Assembly (NCBI GenBank): GCA_964549765.1
Contig: CAZJWR010000035.1
Location: 1 to 40,950 of the forward strand
Source: CAZJWR01 sp964549765
GTDB lineage: Bacteria > Zixibacteria > MSB-5A5 > GN15 > JAAZOE01
Reading direction: 5' to 3'
DNA length: 40,950 nt
Under the pieces are notes generated by a model. The model made no database searches. It saw only the letters and a program-made list of their open reading frames with translations, and was not told the DNA's origin. A program made the position numbers and the translations under genes. Below are positions 18,899 to 26,244 of this stretch, in pieces. Positions within the stretch are counted from its first letter, which is position 1, and every line of letters starts with the position of its first letter.

Positions 18899-20335
18899 AT
18901 GTTCCATGTAAACCGTATTGCGATGTCAACTGATCTTCGCGCCATTCTTCTTTCGGGATCATTCATACTTATTGCGATTATTGGCTTTTCTTCACCCGCC
19001 CCGGAGGCAAACTCCGTCACGGTTCAGGTCGTAGACGAAAACGGAAGCACCGACACGATCGTGGCGGGCTACAACTCGCGGCTGGAGATCACCATCGCCA
19101 ACGATGTTCCTCTGACCGGCTTGGGTCTCGGTTTCACCGCCTATTCGCCGGATGGCGCCTACTTCGCCACGGGGATCTGCTATGATTCGTCAGGATCCTT
19201 TTCGGGATTCCCCGACTGTCCCTGGGCCGGCATTGTTCCCGGAAGCCGCGCCTCCCAGGTCTCCTGGCTGGTCGGTTGTCTCTCCTATCCGTCACCGGAT
19301 CAATGCTATCTTGGGCTCACTGCCACCGGCGACGCGATGGCGGCGGGTGAGGCGGAGCATATGCTGTCGATCTGTTTTATCGCCTCGGGGCCGCAAGCGG
19401 AGGGTGAAATCCGCACTCTCTGCTTTGACAGCATGCTTTATCCGCCCGCCGGTGAGTTTGTCTTTGTCGACGCCCAGCAGAACAGCATCATACCTGATTT
19501 TAACGGTCCTGTCTGCGTGCCGGTCCTCTCGGCCTACGAATGCTACGCAATAATCACGAATGACAATCCAACCGAGGTGACCGTGGACCATGGCGAAACG
19601 GCACAGGTAACTATTTCGGCGTGGACCCTTGATCAGGGAGCGGCGGAATTCCGCATTAACTCGGTCACCGGGGGCAATGGGATCGCCACCGTCACCCCAA
19701 TCGGTGACCCCTATGGCATCGTTACATATGCGCCCGCCCCGGAAGACGTCGACAATACGGTCGCCATCGAGGTAGCTGCGACCTGCGTTTTCGGAGATTT
19801 TTCGGGCGCGGAAATCTGGACCCTGCTCGTGCACGTTACCAACCAGCCGCTGACAGCCGAATTCGGCCGGGACGCGTACTGTGCGGCGATCGATAATCCT
19901 TTCAGGAAGAGGGACATCACGGCGTCCGATTCCGCCGGTGCGCCGTTGGAATTTTTCCAGATTTCCGGCCCCGGCGAAACGGACCCTGCCACGGGATACT
20001 ATCTTTGGACACCCGATGTGGATGATTACGGTCTGCATACGGTCGAGATGGGCGTTACCGACGGCTACGACACCCTGACCGGGTCATTTACCATCGACGT
20101 ACGGGATATAACCTGCTGTCCGGGCGACGTCAACGCCGACTGCACGGTCAACATCGCCGACGCCGTGTATTATCTCGATTATGTTTTCCGGAGCGGACCG
20201 ACTCCGCCGGTGATGAACTGGGCCGATCCCAACTATGACTGCGGCCCCGGTATCGGCGATATCGTGTTCATTATCAATTATATTTTCAAGTATGGACCGG
20301 CGCCGGAAGTCGGATGCCTCGAATTTAACCGATAA
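18899..20335 (+). CDS. Secreted cysteine-rich protein with shared beta module and dockerin
   Basis: The ATG at 18899 has GGAGG at 18887-18891, seven bases upstream. The 478-residue product has a signal peptide or anchor (hydrophobic residues about 14-32). The shared module (about 38-215) shows EHMLSICF, PPAGEFVF and IPDFNGPV. Two Ig-like segments follow (about 217-400), the second ending in a YxLWTPDVDDYGLHTVEM-type strand like the giant repeats. The C-terminus is dockerin-like, loops DVNADCTVNIAD (from D410) and DPNYDCGPGIGD (from D443). Both loops carry Cys in place of the usual Gly at position 6 (C415, C448), with more Cys just before the first loop and in the module. An exported, disulfide-stabilised docking protein is likely; its ligand is unknown. 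Its own promoter and terminator make it monocistronic. Confidence 0.87.
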   Translation: MFHVNRIAMSTDLRAILLSGSFILIAIIGFSSPAPEANSVTVQVVDENGSTDTIVAGYNSRLEITIANDVPLTGLGLGFTAYSPDGAYFATGICYDSSGSFSGFPDCPWAGIVPGSRASQVSWLVGCLSYPSPDQCYLGLTATGDAMAAGEAEHMLSICFIASGPQAEGEIRTLCFDSMLYPPAGEFVFVDAQQNSIIPDFNGPVCVPVLSAYECYAIITNDNPTEVTVDHGETAQVTISAWTLDQGAAEFRINSVTGGNGIATVTPIGDPYGIVTYAPAPEDVDNTVAIEVAATCVFGDFSGAEIWTLLVHVTNQPLTAEFGRDAYCAAIDNPFRKRDITASDSAGAPLEFFQISGPGETDPATGYYLWTPDVDDYGLHTVEMGVTDGYDTLTGSFTIDVRDITCCPGDVNADCTVNIADAVYYLDYVFRSGPTPPVMNWADPNYDCGPGIGDIVFIINYIFKYGPAPEVGCLEFNR

Positions 20336-20360
20336 CGTCGTGCACATCCGCGGAATTCGC

Positions 20361-20395
20361 CGGGCCTTTTCACATTCTGAAAAGGGCCGATTTTT
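20361..20395 (+). terminator. Intrinsic terminator after the gene at 18899
   Basis: GGCCTTTTC pairs with GAAAAGGGCC (one bulged G) around a seven-base loop and is followed by GATTTTT. It lies 25 bases after the stop codon. Confidence 0.8.
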
Positions 20396-20453
20396 CTCTG
20401 TCCACCGAGTAAATCCCGACGGGCCAAAGCCTCTTTTGCGTGTATAATCCTAT

Positions 20454-20481
20454 TGACTATGGCGGGATATCTTTTACCTTT
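20454..20481 (+). promoter_or_regulatory. Possible promoter for the gene at 20513
   Basis: TTGACT at 20454-20459 and TACCTT at 20476-20481 have 16-base spacing, the same geometry as the promoter at 17474. An alternative is the isolated TATAAT at 20443-20448, which lacks a good -35. If the first is right, translation cannot start at the TTG at 20453 or the ATG at 20459. Confidence 0.4.
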
Positions 20482-20512
20482 CAGTGGACGATATGAAAGG
20501 TGTTTTTTAGGC

Positions 20513-23500
20513 GTGAAACAGATCCTCATCGGCGCAGCCATCATTTTGATACTATCCGGCGCGACAGCCGTCGCCCAGAATAATCCTCCGGTTTTCGACA
20601 CAATATTTACTACAGGCGTAGTCGCCGAGGGAGATATCATCAGCTGGGATATATCGGCCACCGATCCCGATCTCAACGACACCGTCACGTATTTCATCGA
20701 TCCCCCGATTGAACCACCCTACGATGATTCGGTTTACAAGGGCGACGCAACATTCCAAACCGTCGGCGAAGTCGAAAATTTCCTTTTCACGCCGTTTTAC
20801 GATTGGACCGACGCCGCCCCGGTCGTTTTGCAGATTACTTTCGGGGCCACCGATGGAATTGACACCGCCCGTATGCCGGTGAGTATCACGGTCGAACATT
20901 TCAATCCTCCCCCGGAATTTGATCCGGTTCAGGATTACCGCACGGCGGAGGGGGTACCCCTGCAGTTCACCGTCAGGGCGTCCGATCCCGATGGAGCCGC
21001 CCCCATTCTCAATGCCGAACCGATTCCGGCCAATGCGACCTTTCGAGATGTCGGATTCGGCTACGGCGTTTTTGATTTCACACCGGACGCCACGCAGTAC
21101 GGCGACACCGCCCAGGATTACCTTATTTCGTTCATAGCGTCCGACGGGGAGAAGGCCGACACGGCCCAACTCACCATCCGAGTCGTCGGGCCGTACGTGC
21201 AGGCGTTTTTGACTATTGTGCCGTCGAAAACCGTGGCCGAAGGCACCCCGCTGGAATTCGATATTTCCGGTGAGGACCCGAATAACGTCATGCTGGAATT
21301 AGGCGCCCGAGGCGATTCCACGATGGATATCGTCGTCGGCGAGACCGTCGGTGATACCATCGCCCATCTTACGTATGACGCCAACTATGTGAAGCAGGAT
21401 ACGACCTATACGATAACCCTTTTTGCCTATAACGGCCGCGATACCACGTTCCACGACGTCCTGGTCACCGTCACCGATTCGATGAATTATCCCCCCGTGT
21501 TCGCCCCGGTTGCCCCCGACTCGATCTACGAGGGAATCGACAGTATCACCGACTTGGTCATCAGCGCCGCCGATCCGGAGGGCAACCCGGTATCGCTGGT
21601 TATTTCCGCCGCCGATACGGCGGGGTTGTCGAGCGTTTCCTTTGTTGACAACCACGACAACACCGGCTTGTTCAATTTCGCACCGACGATAACCGAAGGC
21701 GGGGACTATGATTTCCGATTCATCGCCAACGATTATCTCGACGGCGAAAACGACGCCGCCGTGGGCACCCTGACGGTCGCCGTCAAAGTCCTTGAAGTCG
21801 ATAATCCGCCCCAACTCAAAGTGGTTGCATCGGGAAACACGTCGGGGATCAATGAGGGCGGCTATGTCCGCTTTGACATCTCGGCCACCGATCCCGAACA
21901 GGGGGGCCTGCCGATTACAATAACCCCCGCCCCCGACAGCAACGTCTACAAGGGCAACGTTGTCTATGCCGAGACCAGCGACAGCACGGCGACATTCGAA
22001 TTCTATCCCGGATTCAACCAGGTCACGACCGGTTCCGACACCACCTTCCGGATCATCTTTTCGACGCAGGATACAGTCGAAACAGTTTCGCAACAGGCAT
22101 ATGTAACCGTCTATGATGTGCCCAAGGGCAATAACGATCCCTGGCAGGCCGATACCCTGACGCTCCTCGGCAGCGTCTGGGATTCCCTGATAATACCGCG
22201 AAACGACACCCTTATCGATACCCTGATCGGATTCGAAATCAACGCCCGCATCTGGAACGACTCCAATATCACCGCCGGGATGACCGGTTTTCGATGGTCC
22301 GAACCGTGGCTGAAATGCGACACCGTCCGTTTTGGCGAATCATTTGTGTCGGGCCCGGGCGCGCCGGGATATCTCAAGGCCTATATCGACAATGACAGCC
22401 TGGCGTTTCAACCGGAGTTTGTCTACACGGGCGGGACGTCCCTTCCGCCGGTTACGGACGGCACCTGGGATTATTTCACGGCCCGCTTTGTGATCGACAC
22501 GACCATGATCGACATGAATACGATTCATATCGATTCCCTGCCCAAAATCCGTTTCCGAATCGGGCCATATGGCACTAATGCCGGATTCCTTTTCGATAAA
22601 AAGCCCCAAGCGAAAAAGACAGCAGACGCTGTCCAGGAATATCTCGCGGAGATGGCCGCCGATTCCTTCTCCTATCCGCCGCTGACCAGTATCGGCGATG
22701 TCCGATCAGCGAACGATTCGGTGAAAATATCGCTTTTCGACGTGCAAAAGGGTGTGACCATGGGGACCGGCGACGTGCTGTATATGTATGACGATCAGGA
22801 TTCGGTCAAACAGTACCAGTTGCGGATCAGCGTCGAAAATCGCGCCCGCCTTTCCAACCTGTCCCTTGGATACCGAATCTACTCCGGGGACGGCGCCGTG
22901 TGGGAATACGGTGACATTGTCCCGGTCGTCAACCCCTTCAGCCGTATGGCCCCGGATACGGCCGTGTGGCCGGGATCGGGCGGCCTGACCATGACCGGCT
23001 GGAGCATGGACGGATCGGGGATCGATTCGTTGGTTCTGAGCGGAGACGCGGGAGTCGACCCCGAAAGGGGCCTGTCGCGCGGCTTGATGCAATATATCGC
23101 CTCCGTGCCGTTCACCGTCGGCGGCGTGGCCGACTACGAGACAAAAGCCATATGCTTCGACATCCTGAGCGCCGGGCCGGATTATGTCTGGAATTTCACT
23201 CGCACGACCGGCGACAGCCTGAGTCCGGGGTTTTCCGGGGCGGTATGCTTCCCGGTAAAGTCGAGAATAGTGACCGACGCGAATGATCAGGGACAGGGAT
23301 TGCCGCTGGTCTACAGCCTCGAACAGAACTACCCCAACCCGTTCAATGCGACGACTACCATAAAATTTCGCATTCCCCGACAGGAACATGTGAGGATTAC
23401 CGTCTACAATGTCCTCGGTCAAACGGTATCCATTCTGGCCGATCAGACTTTCCTGCCCGGCGAACACAGAGTTGTTTGGGACGGGTGTGATCATCGCGGC

Positions 23501-23584
23501 AAACAGGCTGCGACCGGAATATATCTGTATCAGATTAAATCCGAAGGGCTTACAAAAACGCGAAAAATGATCTTGTTGAAATAG
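20513..23584 (+). CDS. Secreted Ig-repeat protein with two beta modules and type IX-like tail
   Basis: I prefer the GTG at 20513, which gives a compact signal peptide (VKQILIGAAIILILSGATAVAQ); the ribosome-binding site is weak, and the in-frame ATG at 20459 would add 18 residues. The product is 1023 residues. There are five divergent Ig/cadherin-like modules (about 22-550) with the NxPP...EG...DPD...SDG pattern. A beta-rich domain follows (about 555-720). The shared module (about 725-915) shows LYMYDDQDSVKQYQL, VPFTVGGV and SPGFSGAV. The tail is LEQNYPNPFNATTT, VRITVYNVLGQTV, ATGIYLYQI and TRKMILLK. It combines features of the giant repeat proteins and of the small protein at 17631, so it may bridge them on the surface. 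This is a role inferred from architecture. Confidence 0.88.
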   Translation: MKQILIGAAIILILSGATAVAQNNPPVFDTIFTTGVVAEGDIISWDISATDPDLNDTVTYFIDPPIEPPYDDSVYKGDATFQTVGEVENFLFTPFYDWTDAAPVVLQITFGATDGIDTARMPVSITVEHFNPPPEFDPVQDYRTAEGVPLQFTVRASDPDGAAPILNAEPIPANATFRDVGFGYGVFDFTPDATQYGDTAQDYLISFIASDGEKADTAQLTIRVVGPYVQAFLTIVPSKTVAEGTPLEFDISGEDPNNVMLELGARGDSTMDIVVGETVGDTIAHLTYDANYVKQDTTYTITLFAYNGRDTTFHDVLVTVTDSMNYPPVFAPVAPDSIYEGIDSITDLVISAADPEGNPVSLVISAADTAGLSSVSFVDNHDNTGLFNFAPTITEGGDYDFRFIANDYLDGENDAAVGTLTVAVKVLEVDNPPQLKVVASGNTSGINEGGYVRFDISATDPEQGGLPITITPAPDSNVYKGNVVYAETSDSTATFEFYPGFNQVTTGSDTTFRIIFSTQDTVETVSQQAYVTVYDVPKGNNDPWQADTLTLLGSVWDSLIIPRNDTLIDTLIGFEINARIWNDSNITAGMTGFRWSEPWLKCDTVRFGESFVSGPGAPGYLKAYIDNDSLAFQPEFVYTGGTSLPPVTDGTWDYFTARFVIDTTMIDMNTIHIDSLPKIRFRIGPYGTNAGFLFDKKPQAKKTADAVQEYLAEMAADSFSYPPLTSIGDVRSANDSVKISLFDVQKGVTMGTGDVLYMYDDQDSVKQYQLRISVENRARLSNLSLGYRIYSGDGAVWEYGDIVPVVNPFSRMAPDTAVWPGSGGLTMTGWSMDGSGIDSLVLSGDAGVDPERGLSRGLMQYIASVPFTVGGVADYETKAICFDILSAGPDYVWNFTRTTGDSLSPGFSGAVCFPVKSRIVTDANDQGQGLPLVYSLEQNYPNPFNATTTIKFRIPRQEHVRITVYNVLGQTVSILADQTFLPGEHRVVWDGCDHRGKQAATGIYLYQIKSEGLTKTRKMILLK

Positions 23585-23941
23585 ACTAATAATCGGCATC
23601 CGACCTGCCATTTTGCCGTTGCGGTTAAGTAATTATCTGACAGTAAATTATTTGCAATTATCAAGGCCCTTGATATTTGAATAGAAGCCATTATTCACGA
23701 GTGACTTATGAGACTATGCAAATATTTTCATTCTGTCGCAAATATCTCGTGACTGTTTTCACAATTACAAGTTTCTCGACGACAACGCAATATATTTGAA
23801 CTTTTTGTCATATAAGGGATTGAACGGGCGAAGATAGACCTCGCAGGGTTATTTTTGTTGACATTTTGCCCCCAATTTGTTACTATCCATGTACGGCGAA
23901 TTCGTGCTGGTTTTGTAATTTATTGTCTAATAAGAGGTTAT
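23585..23941 (+). other. AT-rich intergenic region with operator-like palindrome
   Basis: I see no gene here. The region is visibly AT-richer than the coding DNA. A 17-base palindrome, TATCAAGG-C-CCTTGATA, lies at 23659-23675. TCACGAG (23695-23701) and its reverse complement CTCGTGA (23746-23752) flank two CAAATAT motifs. A promoter for the glycosidase lies at the right end. Together this looks like a control region for the glycosidase gene. Confidence 0.5.
23858..23886 (+). promoter_or_regulatory. Promoter for the glycosidase gene
   Basis: A perfect TTGACA (23858-23863) and TACTAT (23881-23886) are separated by 17 bases. Transcription would start near 23893, about 50 bases before the ATG at 23942. 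Confidence 0.7.
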
Positions 23942-26122
23942 ATGTTAGGCGTTGATCAGAACCGACTGACGATCGGAAAAGACATCTATTATCCTTTCTC
24001 GGTCGAATTGCATTACTTCCGCGTCGAAAAACGGTATTGGTCGATCTGTTTCGAAAGAATCAAACGCGCCGGTTTTCGCATTATCTCTACGGCGGTCCCG
24101 TGGAGTCTCCATCAGGACAAAAACAAGGATATCGATTTCAACGGCTTTCAGGATCCCCGGAAAGATCTGGTCGTGTTCCTCGAATTGGCCCGCGAATTCG
24201 GCTTCAAAGTGGTGTTGCGTCCGGGACCGTGGATTGCCGGGCAGTGGAGAAACGGCGGTATCCCCGAATTCGTCATGCGCGACCGCGAACTTCTGGCGCG
24301 TGACGCCGCGGGAGAAACCGTCACTCTACCCGATGACGCCGGCGTCACCGGTGGCAAGCTGGTCAGTTATCTCCATCCTCATTTTCAACACTTCTTGAAG
24401 AACTATTTCAAAAACCTGATCGAGACGACGCGAAATTACATTCATCCGCGCGGCCCGGTATTTTTGGTCGAGTTTGATTTCGAAACCTCGTTCTGTCACA
24501 AAACCGGTCCCGGCGAGGCCGATTACAACGATTATGTCGTCAAATCCCTGTACCCGGCGTTTCTGCAAACCAAGTACGAGGATATCAAGAATCTCAACAG
24601 CGCCTACCGCGAGAAGCACAAAGATTTTGGCGAGGTCGAGCCGCCGAGAGATTTCGCCAGCCCCGATATGAAACTGCTCCCCAAATATTTCGACTGGTTT
24701 CAGTTCAAGGAATGGTACCTGTCCGAGTTCCTAAACGACTTGGAAGAGCTCTTCAAATCCTACACGGTGTTGCCGCTCTTTTTCCGCTCGCTGTTTTTCA
24801 AAACAGAGCATCCGCTGCCGGCTTTCGATCTTCGCACGCACGGCGAGGCCGATCATCTGGTCGGCGCATCGGTTTTTCCCGACGGTTTGGCGTTCGACCT
24901 GATGCAGAAAGCCCGGTATATGCGGACAATGACCGATTTCGCCTGGGCTCCGGCCTTCATATCGGGCAATGTGACCGCCAATCGCGCCGAATCGGAACGG
25001 ATGTTTCCGGTCAGCGATGGCCGCCAGCGCTTTTTTGTGGCGGCCGGTTTGGCGGGTGGATTCAAAGGGCTCAACCACTATATGTTCGTCAACCGGGATC
25101 ACTGGTACGGTTCGCCGGTCGACAACGATGGCACGGTCGGACCCGGCTTTGAGATAATCAAGCGTTTCAATATCGCCATACCCAAAATCGAAGTGAATCT
25201 GCTGGAACCGATCCAGCCGCTGGCGGCGGTGTTCCATCGTCCTTACCAATGGCTGGCGGATATGCCGGATTCGAACACGTTCGGATATTTCAACCGCCTC
25301 CTGCACGAAACCTACAACGGCGTCTGCCGCGATTTCGACCGTCTCGGAATCGATTTCGGCGTCGGCGATATTGACGCCCCGGACCGGCTCGAAAAATTCA
25401 AAACGCTGTTTATCCCCGTGGCCGAGGTCATGTCGGAAAAGGCCCAGCAGAATATCGTCGGCCTCGCCGAAAAGGGCGTCAATATTATCCTGGTCGGCCT
25501 CATGCCCAAGTACAACGAGCAAGGCCGCGAATGTTCCATCCTTAGCAAGGCGCTTCGTATCCGCACCACCCCGGGCGCCGGCGTGGTCGAGGTCAAGTGC
25601 CAGAAGGGTAGCACCTTCGTTGCTTACCAGTACGGCGTGATCCGTTGCAAGGACGCCAAAGTCAAACAGGTGGCCGACGCCAAAGGCAAACGGGTTGGCT
25701 TGGTTTCCACCCGGCTTAAAGGAAAAGTCTTCGTTTATTCCTTCGATATCGCCTCCGGCGGCGATTTCCGCAAACTGGCCCACGTCGAAACCATTCTGTC
25801 CGAAGCCAAAATTTCCTCGCCGGTGTATGTTTCCGATCCCAATATCCAAGTGATACTCCAGCACAGCGACAACGCCTTCGTCGTTTTCGTCCTGGCGCCG
25901 CCGCCGGGAGAACTCGACGACGCCACCGATATCCGGCACAAGGAAATCCTGCTCCGGATCGATCTGCGCAAGGCCGGCTTCCGGGGGACGAAAATCAAAC
26001 TGGTCGACCAGTTCGCGGACGAGGAAGCCGCTCCGATCAAAACGACCGTCGATGAATTGAAGAACGGCATCGCCCTTAACATCAGTTTCCCGGACGGAAA
26101 AATACTGCTGGTCGAAAAATAG
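23942..26122 (+). CDS. GH35-like glycosidase with GH42-type trimerisation domain
   Basis: The ATG at 23942 follows AAGAGG by four bases; the upstream in-frame TTG at 23855 lies inside the promoter. The product is 726 residues with no signal peptide, so it is cytoplasmic. The N-terminal TIM barrel resembles GH35: ELHYFRVEKRYW, STAVPWSLHQ and VVLRPGPWIAGQW (about 17-105). GPVFLVEFDFETSF aligns with the family's GPxxMVQVENEYG, keeping the acid/base Glu as E181 while the preceding Asn is Phe. The place where I expect the nucleophile Glu reads WAPAFISG, with A338. Residues about 425-540 (AVFHRPYQW, LFIPVAEVMSEKAQQNIV) resemble the GH42 trimerisation/GATase-like domain. It may act on galactosides or glucosaminides, or be non-catalytic if A338 is truly the nucleophile site. 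It ends in a strong terminator and is probably monocistronic. Confidence 0.8.
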   Translation: MLGVDQNRLTIGKDIYYPFSVELHYFRVEKRYWSICFERIKRAGFRIISTAVPWSLHQDKNKDIDFNGFQDPRKDLVVFLELAREFGFKVVLRPGPWIAGQWRNGGIPEFVMRDRELLARDAAGETVTLPDDAGVTGGKLVSYLHPHFQHFLKNYFKNLIETTRNYIHPRGPVFLVEFDFETSFCHKTGPGEADYNDYVVKSLYPAFLQTKYEDIKNLNSAYREKHKDFGEVEPPRDFASPDMKLLPKYFDWFQFKEWYLSEFLNDLEELFKSYTVLPLFFRSLFFKTEHPLPAFDLRTHGEADHLVGASVFPDGLAFDLMQKARYMRTMTDFAWAPAFISGNVTANRAESERMFPVSDGRQRFFVAAGLAGGFKGLNHYMFVNRDHWYGSPVDNDGTVGPGFEIIKRFNIAIPKIEVNLLEPIQPLAAVFHRPYQWLADMPDSNTFGYFNRLLHETYNGVCRDFDRLGIDFGVGDIDAPDRLEKFKTLFIPVAEVMSEKAQQNIVGLAEKGVNIILVGLMPKYNEQGRECSILSKALRIRTTPGAGVVEVKCQKGSTFVAYQYGVIRCKDAKVKQVADAKGKRVGLVSTRLKGKVFVYSFDIASGGDFRKLAHVETILSEAKISSPVYVSDPNIQVILQHSDNAFVVFVLAPPPGELDDATDIRHKEILLRIDLRKAGFRGTKIKLVDQFADEEAAPIKTTVDELKNGIALNISFPDGKILLVEK

Positions 26123-26145
26123 ATAAGCATAGGCGCACGCCGATG

Positions 26146-26175
26146 AAAAGCAGCCGCCTCCGGCTGCTTTTTTTT
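26146..26175 (+). terminator. Intrinsic terminator after the glycosidase gene
   Basis: AAAAGCAGCCG (26146-26156) pairs with CGGCTGCTTTT (26161-26171) around CCTC, and T residues continue to 26175. It lies 23 bases after the stop and includes codons of the false upstream start (26143) of the next reading frame. Confidence 0.9.
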
Positions 26176-26244
26176 GCATTGGCGGCGGCCGATGCACATA
26201 TTATCATGGAACTGTATAATTCGGATTTATCAGTGAGGTGCGGC

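Noticed and set aside
23855..23941. TTG at 23855 as start of the glycosidase
   Set aside because: It overlaps the TTGACA/TACTAT promoter and adds residues not typical of the family.
24731..26197. 488-codon minus-strand frame opposite the glycosidase
   Set aside because: It lies over a clear GH35-like gene and across a strong terminator, with no domain features.
26143..26244. ATG at 26143 as start of the transpeptidase
   Set aside because: It would encode the preceding intrinsic terminator hairpin; the ATG at 26245 has a ribosome-binding site and begins a signal peptide.
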